64,000 nucleotides of DNA, taken from NCBI RefSeq assembly GCF_963422355.1, contig NC_085085.1:1632796-1696795 (forward strand). Reading direction: 5' to 3'. How positions within the stretch are numbered: the first letter of the stretch is position 1; every line of letters starts with the position of its first letter. Positions 22,730-37,496 of the stretch are shown here, in pieces. The position numbers and the translations under genes were made by a program. The notes below the pieces were generated by a model. It made no database searches and had not been told where the DNA came from. It saw only the letters and a list, made by a program, of their open reading frames with translations. The DNA comes from Corticium candelabrum. Lineage: Eukaryota; Porifera; Homoscleromorpha; Homosclerophorida; Plakinidae.

Positions 22730-23415
22730 ACTCATATGTGAATGCTAATAGATGGTTTGACATTGACAAGATGTGTTGTCATTATTTAGCAAAACGTCGT
22801 CATCCTAGCAGAGTACCTACAGGAGGCTATGTGAGAGGCAACTGTCGTCGTATGTCTGATCTCTAGAAACAATTTATTGTATTGATTCAATCATTCTATT
22901 GAACACTTTAGAGTATTATTACACATTTTGTCAATTGTACGAGATTGATCAGTTGAACGATTGTTTGTCTCCCCTCAGCAAATTGTAACAAGTAGATAAT
23001 AGACGTGGTTATGCTCAAGTTGTATCAACTTACCATCAGGACAGACTGACAAATGAATGATAATTTGAGTTCATACTTTCTATTGTCTTAATTAAAGGAG
23101 GTTCATAAAACAAACAGGTTTGGAACAATACAGAGATTTGCAGCTGAAGAAAAGTCAAGTGTATGTTGCCAGCATGGTATACATGTGTTTGTGTCAAAGT
23201 GCTAGTATAATAGCAATTAATCCTGTGTAGCTGCAACAACATACACTCGATACTACTCACTACCCCAAGAATCTCTGATGCAACATCACTCACTAAATTA
23301 TGTCACCAATAATTATCAACTCATATTACAGCAGTAATTACCATCACCCCATCTAGAGTTAGTATAATATTACATCCAGAGGTAAGTTGATGCTATCTAA
23401 TATATAAAGCTCAAA

Positions 23416-23416
23416 T

Positions 23417-23447
<31 letters not shown>

Positions 23448-23811
23448 TCGCGTTTGGCGGCCACGTCTTTTGTCCGTTCGCAACCGAAATCGGCACGCAC
23501 AGAGGAAGGTTTGCGTAAAAAATAAAAAAATAATGCACCGGGTCCCCTCTCGAGGGATCGACCCACGCGTAAAATTTCTCGACGACGCAAACGCTACACA
23601 TTGCAGTTCATTCGAACACACGCCCGCACTAGTCCCGTGTAGACCCTATGCATCGCCGTCCTTCGCAAAGCTTCGAGCAATCGAATATCTTTTGCCGACG
23701 AAACTTACTCTTCTATCACTTGCGTTTCTCTCCAAATTCTGATTGCATTTGCACCGAATCCAACCTACACGTTTTCTGCAGCAAGCGCTACACGGGAAGT
23801 GTGTCGATTTT
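23416..23811. other. spacer, unrecognised repeat-like sequence
   Basis: Starts in a short GT tract after TATATAAAGCTCAAATTGTC and is richer in CpG than its surroundings (e.g. CACGTCTTTTGTCCGTTCGC). It holds a run resembling a defective tRNA box B on the minus strand (GGGTCGATCCC). No gene assigned; probably transposon-derived. Confidence 0.4.
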
Positions 23812-24340
23812 TGTCTGTCTGTCTGTTTGTTTGTCTGTTTGTTTGTTTGTCTGTTTGTTTGTGTGTTTGTTTGTTTGTTTGTCTGTTTGTTTGTTTGTCT
23901 GTTTGTTTCTCTGTTTGTTTGTTTGTTTGTCTGTTTGTTTGTTTGTTTGTCTGTCTGTTTGTTAGTTCGTTTGTTTGCTTGTTGGTTTGTGTGTTTGTTT
24001 TTCTGTTTGTTTGTCTGTCTATCTGTCTGTTTGTCTGTCTGTCTGTTTGTATGCTTCTCTGTCTTTCTGTTTGTTGGTGTGTTTGGCTGTTTTGTTTATC
24101 TGTGTGTTTGTCTGTTTGTCTGTCTGTTTTGCTTTCTTTGTTTGTCTGTCTGCTTATTTGTTTGTCTGTCTGTGTGTTTGTCTGCATGTGTATTTTCTGT
24201 TTTTCTGTCTGTCTGTTTTTCTGTGTGTATCTATAATGTCTGTCTGTCTGTCTGTCTGTCCGTGTGTTTGTCTGTCTGTTTATGTATGTATGTATGTCTC
24301 AGACTCTGTGTGTTTGTCTGTCTGTTTGTTTGTCTGTTTA
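23812..24340. repeat. (TGTY)n degenerate tetranucleotide repeat
   Basis: Alternating TGTT/TGTC units with point changes; all reading frames through it are low-complexity Cys/Val/Phe/Leu. Confidence 0.93.
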
Positions 24341-24491
24341 ACTTGCAATTTAATGACTCATTGCAACGCAGTGTTTTAACATTCTAATATATTTCTTATA
24401 ACTATCACATTAAGTTAACTACAGAACAATACTCTACAGTTACCAAAAAATTAGTCATAACAACACTTTCTTACTACTCGTTGTTGTTTAG

Positions 24492-28072
<3,581 letters not shown>

Positions 28073-28112
28073 GTCGACAGGATGTCTTTGTTTTTTAGTT
28101 AATCGTTTGAAT

Positions 28113-28177
28113 ATACACACACAAACAAACATACACGCTACAAACACACTCGAACACAAACAACAAACACACTACAA

Positions 28178-28208
<31 letters not shown>

Positions 28209-28236
28209 AACAAACACACAGTACAAACAAACACAG

Positions 28237-28291
<55 letters not shown>

Positions 28292-28534
28292 AACTAACAC
28301 ACTGCAAACACACAAACAAACAAATACAAACACGCACAAACAAACACACAAACAAAAGCAAACAAACACAGAAAAACAAACAAATACACTACAAAGACAC
28401 ACAAACACAAACAAACAAACACACTACAAACACATGCACACACAAACAAACAAATACACACAGAAAAACAAACAAATGAACACACACAGAAATACAACAA
28501 ACACACACAAACACAAACAAACAAACACACACTA

Positions 28535-28599
<65 letters not shown>

Positions 28600-28610
28600 C
28601 CAAACACAAG
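28113..28610. repeat. (CA)/(CAAA)n repeat
   Basis: Mixed CACA and CAAACAAA units, ending the BRD8-like gene on one side and a minus-strand hAT-like fragment on the other. Confidence 0.92.
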
Positions 28611-28663
28611 CAAACTTAATATTTGAATTTAATTAATATTAATACTATTTATAATCTACTTAC

Positions 28664-28910
28664 CAGAAGCATCTGGGGCTCCACAAGGGTCTTCTGTTAC
28701 ACAGTTTTGTGATGGCGAACCTATATCTGCACTTGAGTGTGACTCTCCCTCAGACTCTGTAGTAAAGGGAATAGTCAGTAAATGGTAATCCATTGAATTT
28801 TGTCAAACACTATTATATATAGTAGAGATGCAAATTTGTCATCTGCATTTACCTTCTCTGCTCCTTTTGGAGAAGAATGAAGTGATAGGTGTAGCAGCAT
28901 GTCTCTTCAT
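28664..28910 (-). pseudogene. N-terminal fragment of a hAT/ZMYM-type (TTF) transposase
   Basis: Two exons, 28910-28853 and 28756-28664, with good splice sites and a matching phase. They encode MKRHAATPITSFFSKRSREE then a Ser/Asp/Pro-rich stretch. Short basic starts of the form MKR...SFFSK followed by acidic spacers are common at the N-termini of TTF/DUF4371 hAT proteins. The downstream exons are replaced by the CA/CAAA repeat. Confidence 0.5.
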
Positions 28911-29365
28911 TTTGAAGTATTTGTTGACGACTTCACGGAATCAGTAGCTGCGTGGGATTGTAGAATGAAGTTCTCTGAGCATGAGCAGATCTTATGGCCT
29001 CGATCTACCGTCCTTTTTGCGCGCTTACAACAAGCCTACAGTAACACGATCTCGGCAACCCGGCGAAAGGACTGGACTGTGGACCTGGTAGTTTCGAAAC
29101 TTAGCTAGCTGTTTTTAATTAAATATACTGTTGAGTAACTCAGTTCATACAGTAACACAGTACCAAAGAACAGGTATTTTTGTATTATAATGAAAAATCG
29201 AATCTGAAACAGTAATGCTCAGCTCAAAGGGGGGTCTATAGACCCCATAGACCCAGCCTGAATCCGCCACTGCAAAGATGGCGGAGTCAGGTTTGTTTGT
29301 TTGTTTTTACAGATCTCTACCGCTATCAAAGATGCCAATTGTAGTTTATGCGTTTCGCTTTTTGA
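28911..29365. other. spacer, no gene
   Basis: No coding frame with support. Contains the short palindrome GGGGTCTATAGACCCC near 29231. Confidence 0.4.
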
Positions 29366-29857
29366 CTATCGGCCGATGCTGTGTGACCTGTGGCATGACC
29401 ATCTGTACTGTAGTGATGCTATTGGTGGGCTCTTGATGTGCTTCTTATATAGCTGCTGGCACTGGGAACAGTCATACAAGGGAGACAGATGCAAATGTTG
29501 AATGGCACACTTCTTGCACATTAAATGGTTGCATTGGAGTTCAACTGGGATGTTGACAACTTTTTCACACACACCTAGGGCACTTGAACGAGTCAAACAG
29601 ATACAGAAGTGACTCAAATTGGATGAAATTGGATAGTTGGATTGCTTGAATAAAGTCTTCTGAACATATATGACTTCTGGTGCTACTGTTTCTATTTGTT
29701 GGATTAGGTCAGTCAATTTGATTGCTGACTGACCTGTGAGAACAAGCTGATTCTTTTTCAATTTTGGGTGCTCTTCCTCCTTTCTTCTGTTGCTGACAAC
29801 TGGAGCAGGTATTGCAGTTTTCTGAGTGTACCATCCACTCTCTGCAGAGAGGTACAA
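29366..29857 (-). pseudogene. RING-finger fragment resembling RAG1 N-terminal-like transposon proteins
   Basis: About 160 residues with a RING-type spacing: ELQCNHLMCKKCAIQHLH, then YDCSQC, preceded by CIC. A helical region (LTDLIQQIETVAPEVI) lies before it and IKSPPIASL after. The RING followed by a short PP-containing linker recalls the N-terminal region of RAG1 and the N-RAG-TP transposon proteins described from molluscs. No catalytic core is present, and the frame ends shortly after. An acceptor-like CTCTGCAG precedes about 29842. Could equally be an unrelated RING E3 exon. Confidence 0.4.
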
Positions 29858-30949
29858 GATAGAGGTACAAGATAGAGGCTCCTTGCCTCTTTGTAAATCA
29901 ATGCATCACTAGATGGCAGCGGACACAGAAATTGGTAGGATGCACAGAAACATCATCTGCTCCAACATCTATCTTGTACAACTGGAGAATCCTGTTTTTG
30001 TGGTCTAGACATTTGTACTGACATCCTCTCGATTGAACCTGGGGGCACATAACCTGCGAAGCTCTCTCGTATGGAAAGGATGTGATGCACCATATCCATA
30101 GACTAGACTGACAACACTTATATACTCGTTAACTGTTTTTGTATACGTCTTATGTAGTGTATGGAGTAAGGAAAGGGCATGAGAGAGTGATGAGGTAAAG
30201 AACTGCTACACGTGTACCATTCAAATTCAAGGAACCAGTGTTGGTACACACACCATTAGCAAGTTTTTGTGGCAAAGTGCATTTTACCACTGATATGATT
30301 TTACTTACATCCCAAGTTGCTAGGCATAATTTCTCTAGGCACGTGACCTAGGCCATCTTGTCATATTTTAGTGCTCTAACTACAGTAGTATAAAATGACC
30401 ATGCTTCCGTTCTTGTGTCACCATAGCCTAGTCGTCCGCGTTCCCTGTCTCTGACGTTGATTAGGTCCTCGCTCGTACAAATGTGCAGTCGATCCTTGCA
30501 AAGTTCTCCAGGAGACCATCTAGTCTTGTGTACATGCATGTGTACGCTAGCCTGTCCTCGCGGTCAATTCCTTCATATATCTTGCAGACGTGAGTGGCAG
30601 CATGTGTCTGTGTTTGCAATCGTCGGCTGTATAACGTGTTTCATACTGTTGTTCTCCAGCAGAGATCTAGAGAGGTTCGTGCGTACTAGAGCGCCTGTCG
30701 ACGACGATGTCTCATGCATGATCTCCGTTCTTCTGGTTTTCTCATCCGTTGGCCGTTGCCCTGCTTTTGGAAAAAGTAACTGCACCTTTTGCATCGAGAA
30801 ACAAGGTGGAAGCACCTTGTAGACGAGTTCAGTCTCAGCTTACATTTTCAGTCAGCTAGGCGCCAAGTCACGTGTCAAAAGACTCGACTCTGTATCGTTA
30901 TTTCTACGAGGCGTACACAATATCTAGATCGTCAAGTTTGTTGGCAAGG
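29858..30949. other. spacer, no gene recognised
   Basis: Frames exist on both strands around 30350-30820 but none has recognisable motifs. The CpG-containing block at 30400-30830 might be a promoter region. Confidence 0.35.
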
Positions 30950-31781
30950 TTATTAGCTACTATTTGGACTGCATACTTCTCTAGACCGCGGCTGCACGTG
31001 AGGCGCTCTCCTTTGATTTCTACGTAGATGATGGTGTTCTTGAACGTAAAGCAAGAGATAGAATTCAGTGCCATGATCCACGCGAACTTGATCTCAAAGT
31101 CCAAAGTTTACCAGTCTAGGTCGGAACAACATATCGTAAATAATTAGATTGTTTTTCAATGGCATGGTAATTAATCCGAGAATATATCCACTGTAGCCAT
31201 CAACAGCAAGGACATGAGTTGCACCGTACATAACCAATTTCTCATTTTGATCTATGTGTATCTTATGGCCACAGTATTCTGCATAGGATGGAATTGGATT
31301 CATTTGACGGAATATGGTGTGTTGCCTTCTCCTATGATAAGAGGGAGCGACAACCCTCAAAGCATCTCCAACACGTCTGCAACTGACTCTGACGTTCTGT
31401 GCTTGCAAATATCCCTTCATGAGTTTTCGACCATATGCCGGTCCCACCTATAAACGTACATGCATGTATGTATATATGAGAGAGAGCGAGAGCGAGAGCG
31501 GAGATGTGCAGTAATGTTACTGCAGCTCTGTTGTATATATATGCCCATACCTATCTAACAGCACGTCCAACAACTTCTCTTAGGTCTCTTTCTGTCAAGC
31601 TTGACCGATAACGGATGTCACGATCGCAGCAGAACCTTCGAATAGTCCTCTCTGAATATCCCCTGTCTCTGTGGTGCCTTCTTTGAAGCAGTTGACTTAT
31701 TTCACGGTATGTAGATCCATTGTGCACCATATCTCGAATGTCGTCTTCGTCCATGGATTTACGACTACGCAATTTACCCAA
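30950..31781 (-). pseudogene. integrase-core transposase-like protein, broken
   Basis: Reading leftwards: an HTH-like exon (31781-31551; TYREISQLLQRRHHRDRGYS), an intron ending at about 31448, then an integrase-like exon (31447-31094) with YGRKLMKGYL, HKIHIDQNEKLVMYGATHV, AVDGYSG, and a last piece in another frame with DHGTEFYLLLYVQE (about 31083-31040). The arrangement fits the rve-like integrase-core family common in cnidarian and fish genomes. It is damaged: the first exon ends in an in-frame TAG just before the donor, and the DHG motif needs a frame change. Confidence 0.62.
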
Positions 31782-32562
<781 letters not shown>

Positions 32563-32912
32563 TGCGGTTGGTGCAGACACCGTTGTGCATTTGAACGATT
32601 CTGTGAACATGGCTGGACGTGGCGACCTAATAACGGTTTTCAGTCGTGACCGAGAACTGGCACTGAAGGTGGCAGATGTGACTTGTGACCGATTGTCACA
32701 AGTGTTCAAGGTATTTAGACTCTAGCTGTCTAGACTGCATTCACGGTGTTGCTAGAGCTGCATGTACCAAACTAGACTAGTTTCACTATAGGCCGTGCGT
32801 GGTTGACAATAGTATATCGATCGATGTAGGAGTTTTATTTCTTGCCTGCGCTGTAGGTGAATGCCATCTACCTGGAGACAGATGTCGGCTCGGCAATATT
32901 TCCCGGGTCTGA

Positions 32913-33077
32913 AGCCTGGTTCACAATATTGACGCCGACGTCGACGTCGACAATAGAAATGAATCCTATTCCAGCGTCGACGTCGGCGTCAACATCAAAG
33001 GATGCCGCCGACGTCGAGGCGGTTTCTTTGAAGTTTGACGCTCAACTCAGCGTCGGCGTCATATTGTGAACCAGGCT
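32913..33077. mobile_element. Harbinger-like MITE inserted in an exon
   Basis: 165 bp with ends AGCCTGGTTCACAATAT / ATATTGTGAACCAGGCT, flanked by TGA at 32910-32912 and 33078-33080. The interior is rich in GACGTCGAC and CGTCGGCGTC words. Confidence 0.83.
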
Positions 33078-33379
33078 TGACGGTCTCTTTGACGAGTTGA
33101 CTGCTGGACAAATGTACAAGCTGCATGGCGATCCTATTGGCAGTCTATCCGCTGCTACGCCCGCGTCTGAAATTCGCAATCCAGTATTAGGATTTGCCAG
33201 CGAACGGACGACGTCTAGATCATCTGTAGCTATTGCATCAACGCCTGCTCGTACAACTTCATGGACGTATACATCAACGCCTGCTCCTGGAACATCATGG
33301 ACACCTGCAGTACCGTATTCGGCTGAGTCGTCGCGCTCTTCGTGGTCCGCGTTTAGGTCGGTTGCACCGAGCAGCCGAA

Positions 33380-33493
33380 TATGGCGCGTGATGTGTGTCA
33401 TAATTCCGTCGGCTGGGCTGAGATATCATGTTTCCACAACTAATTTGCATCTCAGCCCAGCCGACGGAATTATGACACACATCACGCGCCATA
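33380..33493. repeat. perfect foldback, 45-bp arms
   Basis: Arms 33380-33424 and 33449-33493 are exact reverse complements around a 24-bp loop. A small foldback MITE is likely; no clear target duplication. Confidence 0.85.
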
Positions 33494-33809
33494 CCTCAGA
33501 AGCCAGCTGTCGGCAAGTAAAAAACCCGATCTATTCTTTCACATTTCACATTTCTCTTTTGTCAGCCAGGCTAAAGGTCACTTGAAAAGAAATACCGTAG
33601 CTAAACTGGGATGTGCAGCGTCTAATTACAGCCTGAAATTCGTGGCCTAGGGTGGGTGGGGGGCGGGACAGAGTGCAGCCTCCACGTGGTCTGTCCTGGG
33701 GTTTTGAACATGAAAGTATTTTCACATGTTCAAAATGCTAAGCACTCCGTTTACTAAAACTGTCATTTCCATCTAAAAATGTATGAAACAAGTCCAAAAA
33801 TATATGAAA
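33494..33809. other. spacer, no gene
   Basis: Nothing recognised apart from a repeated ATGAAACAAGTCCAAAAA unit (33783-33820) leading into the next hairpin. Confidence 0.4.
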
Positions 33810-34014
33810 CAAGTCCAAAAACATTTTGAGAAAATGATGGGTATGTAGGGATGGGTATGTACTTATGTCATTTATGCCCATCTCCTACATCACACTCTTT
33901 TTACCTATATCGCTTGCAGCAGTTGTGAATGTGATGTAGGAGATGGGCATAAATGACATAAGTACATACCCATCCCTACATACCCATCATTTTCTCAAAA
34001 TGTTTTTGGACTTG
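33810..34014. repeat. perfect inverted repeat, 84-bp arms
   Basis: Arms 33810-33893 and 33931-34014 pair around a 37-bp loop. The right arm forms the last codons of the truncated hAT frame, so the inversion has replaced that gene's C-terminus. Confidence 0.9.
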
Positions 34015-36051
34015 CGATACTTGGTACAAGACCAAGTAGGGAAATGGCTGTGACTGCCGACTTTGAGAACTGCCGGTTGATGCTAATAATAATATGATCA
34101 AGAAAGGGAATTGCAACATTTCTCTGGAAATACTCTTGAACAGAAGCAGCTGGAATATTGCTGCGATTTTGTTGCCTTGCTGCAATGTGAGGCATTGCAA
34201 TTGTACTTCCAACCTTTTTTGCCATGTCTGAACTAACTTTGTAGATTTGAGAAAAGCTGCTTTCAACGTTTGCGCGTTCGCTGTTGTAGGTCCTCACAAT
34301 TTCAGATATCATGTTATGCGCTTTCACGATATCAACAGCTTTGCTCTGCAGCTTCACAGTAATGCCCGAAAGGTGTGATAAGTACTGATATATCGTCACA
34401 AACACAACAACAAACTGAAAGGAAGTAACACTGGCCAGAATCTGCTGTGCTTCATTGCGGCCTGCATAGTCCCAGTCAGCATACGTAGCCCCATATTTCT
34501 CCAAGTGATAGCGGAAAGCTATCATCTCTAGAGCTTCAACCACAAATACGTACCCTTGGTAGAAGTGCTGATAAGCCGAATGCCGCTCAGCCCATCGCGT
34601 CTTGCACAGATCGATCAGTGGTTTCCTCCTCTCTTCATTGACCACATTGTGGTTGATGATCATTTCTAGGACACCACTTCTATTTGGACTATTGAGAAAG
34701 AAACGGCTGCATTTTGTAACGCAATCGATCACATTACGTACTTCAGGAAGAGCACATGACTTGCTTATCACAAGGTTAAGCCAGTGGCCACTGCAGTGTA
34801 CGTAGGTGGCTAAAGGAGCTTTAAGTCTAATCCTGGCCTGGACACCCACTCTATCTGAAGACATGTTGCTTGCGCCGTCGTAGCCCTGACCACGCATAGT
34901 AGCAAGTGGTATGTTATTCTCTTCCAGAAAGCCAAAGATACCATCTGCAATCCGCTCCCCAGTAATTCTGTCCAACTTCAAAAACGTTAAACACTCTTCT
35001 CTGACCTCTTTAGTACTTCTGTCAACAAACCTGGCGCAGATGGCAAGATGCTCAACGTTATGCGAAGTTACCTCGTCAGCAAGGATGGCGCAAAAGAGCG
35101 CAGCTGTCAAATCACCTATTATTCCCTGTAAGAGGATGTGGTTTCCCATGACTTTAATCAGCTCATTTTGTGTTTGAGGAGAAAGGTAAGTTGCACAGCG
35201 CATTGCAGGAATTTCCAAGTGCCTTCTTAACTCTTCATCGTGCACTGCCAGAAGCCTCAGCAAAGAAAGACAATTACCTGGATTTCCAGGTGATTCCACA
35301 CTCTCTGCGTCTCCACGTAAAGCAATGCACTGTCTGGCGCAGTACAACACAGCAGAAGCAATGGACTTCAGGACAGCACGATTACGCGCGACTTTGGCCG
35401 CCCTGCGGGTGTCCGACTGTGCAGTAATGGTAGTATCTGGATTCTCCAAGGTTCGCTTGAAGTTATCATCTTGCTCAATGCCTTGATGATGGTATAAGCA
35501 CTGCTCGTGCTCCTTTGCTTTTTCTCCTTTCTTGTTCCAATCACGAAAAGGCTTGCATACAAACTTCCCCTTGGACACTTTTAGCACCGAAAATTCCACA
35601 AGCAATGCAAAAGACACCATCCACTTGCTCGCTGTAAACCATCCACGGGTGTTCTGATAGCCAAACAGGACGAAAAGCTCGGTTGCGGCCACCAATACAT
35701 GCCGGAGGAAAAACTTGGTTGGCACGAGGCTTTTTGTGATTTGTCAGTAGGTTGTACTTCTCCACAGCACCCAGAGCCTGCATGGACTTGCAGAAATCGA
35801 CAGGAGACTTGGTTTTGAAAAACAATTTGCCAATACGTGGCGGTAGACGACGACCCTACTCTTTCTACACTACCATTACAGCACTCACTGGAAGTCGGTG
35901 TTAGTTGATCGTCTACTGCAACCTGTGTAAAATCTGGATCAGGAGTCACAAGTTGATCACGTGCCCTTTTCGGAACTAGAAAACCGTCCAGCCGTTGACA
36001 TGTAGCCGCTGCTTGCCTCCTTTTTCTATCTTTTTCCTGAGACCGTCCCAT
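33995..36051 (-). pseudogene. hAT transposase, ZMYM1/DUF4371 (TTF) type, frameshifted and truncated
   Basis: From the right: a basic N-terminus (MGRSQEKDRKRR...), a TTF zinc-finger-like region (NRAFRPVWLSEHPWMVYS, then FCIACGIFG, FVCKPFRDW), and the long DUF4371 core (MRGQGYDGASNMSS, VHCSGHWLNLVIS, CKTRWAERHSAYQ). At least two frame changes, near 35825 and 35590, separate the three pieces. The C-terminal hAT dimerisation region is missing; the frame ends in the 84-bp inverted repeat. The family is spread across animals as domesticated and mobile genes; this copy is dead. Confidence 0.8.
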
Positions 36052-36649
36052 CTAGTGTCACTGTGACGAACACACACTTCTCCACGTTACCAGGTAGCAG
36101 ACAGGATAGCCAAATATCTGGCACATACTTTGGAGTTCCAACACATCCCTCGGAGTCCTTTTGCCTACTAGCCCGGACTTCTTCCGTGAGCGGGTCCAGG
36201 GAGGGTGCACGTGCAGCCAGTGCACGTGCAGCCAGTGCATCCCCCAGCCTACGGGCTTGAAAAGTTTTCATGAACCATTGAGTGAAACTGGGCCGGCAGT
36301 TCTCACACCATTTCCCCCACAGACTATAGATGTCAGAGTAGACGCGCAAGAGTGGTGAACAGTTCTACGTCGGTTTCAATTCGCGCAAACCTGCAGATGA
36401 GTTCAATAGAAAGAAACGTTGCTGCAGAGTGTAGGTTCAGCGGACCAGTCCCATGTAGGCCATTCCTACGCTCATTATTCACCAGCACTTTATCCATCAA
36501 CAGCTTCACTGGATTTCGTGTTCACGCGCTCTCCGCGGAGGGCTACCTCTCTGCTCATGTATCAGCGCAATTACATTAACGAGCTCTTTAGGAAATCGAA
36601 TTAGCCTTATTCGAGCTATAAAACCGGATCGGGGGTCTCACGTCACTAT
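36052..36649. other. spacer, no gene recognised
   Basis: Contains a doubled GTGCACGTGCAGCCA unit near 36206-36240. No supported coding frame. Confidence 0.35.
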
Positions 36650-36774
36650 GACGTTCTCGAAATCGACCAGGCTCTTCTCGCGCTGGAGCAATTCCGGTAA
36701 AAGCTCCTCCTCCTCGTGTGATTCACGTGCGGTTAGCTCAGCGACTGCGCGGAAGAGCCTGGCTTGCGAGGCTA
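36650..36774. mobile_element. MULE-family MITE, diverged
   Basis: Inverted arms CCAGGCTCTTCTCGCGC (about 36669) and GCGCGGAAGAGCCTGG (36747-36762). The right end reads, on the minus strand, TAGCCTCGCAAGCCAGGCTC, close to the MULE terminus. Confidence 0.5.
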
Positions 36775-37139
36775 AATTATTTATACCCCCTCTGGTCCCA
36801 ATCTGCTGCCACGTGGAAGATCAACGCAGTTTCTACGCTTTCGTCTTGTTTTGAGTAGTTTGTTTGTTTGTTTGTTTGTTTGTCAGTATATCAAAGAAGT
36901 GTGAGAATGACGGCGATACTGACAAGACCGCGTTGATCGATGTGAGTACGCTCTTTCGTACAGTTTCGCGCCAACCGTGACGTCGTTGGCTGACGTCTGG
37001 ACAACGTTCACTGCTGTGGAGAGGAGTTTACACGGTTAGAGTGATTGTAATGGACAAGTTAAGTAACTGACTTCTACTCGAGCCAAATGTTTTGTTAGAG
37101 TGTCAGTTTGAACTCCGTTTCCTGTTGCTTACCTCTACC
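36775..37139. promoter_or_regulatory. probable 5' region of gene 2
   Basis: (GTTT)n at 36856-36882, then an exon-like segment 36889-36940 bounded by CAG and a GTGAGT donor, possibly a 5'UTR exon, shortly before the first CARD exon. Confidence 0.4.
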
Positions 37140-37496
37140 ATGTCATCTCTCTCGGAATTTGAGCGATATATTACCCGCAATATGAGCAAACTTGTTCAAG
37201 CCTTACCCACGTCAGAGCTAATAGATGATTTAGTGTCTGAAGGTCTCGCAAGTCTAGAACACGGTCGTACGTTGAGGCAGTGTAAAACAGAGCAAGAACG
37301 AACTAGAGTGCTTCTCTACGATGTATTGCCATACAAGGGAGATGATGTCGTGGAGCGGTTTTGTAAAGTTCTCAAGGCAGCGGGACACGCGCGGATTGTG
37401 ATAGACGTGATGAGGAGAGGTGTGGTCTCCACAGGCCAGGCTGACCAGCCAGCACAGCAACAACAGCCCATACAACAATCTCAATCTAATCAGCAG
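37140..37496 (+). other. CARD 1 exon of gene 2
   Basis: 119 codons from ATG 37140. Six-helix CARD pattern: [63 protein letters not shown]. Followed by a Gln-rich linker and a phase-0 GTATAC donor. Confidence 0.82.

Larger units (their letters stand above)
32609..33540 (+). pseudogene. hypothetical gene interrupted by a MITE
   Basis: Exon 1 (32609-32710) starts MAGRGDLITVFSRDRELALK and splices in phase 0 to exon 2 at 32857 (VNAIYLETDVGSAIFPGS). The exon is then split by a 165-bp MITE (32913-33077) and resumes as DGLFDELTAGQMYKLHGDP, followed by a Ser/Thr/Pro-rich stretch to about 33380. MITE plus duplication add 168 bp, a multiple of three, but the right MITE end brings an in-frame TGA. I do not recognise the family; the small compact N-terminal region could be a ubiquitin-like or PB1-like fold, which is a guess. 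Confidence 0.5.

Noticed and set aside
23743..24387. 200-residue frames rich in Cys, Val, Phe and Leu (also 25635-26254 and 62747-63128)
   Set aside because: Produced by (TGTY)n repeats; no conserved motif or splice structure.
28172..28614. Frames over the CA/CAAA tract on either strand
   Set aside because: Low-complexity repeat translation.
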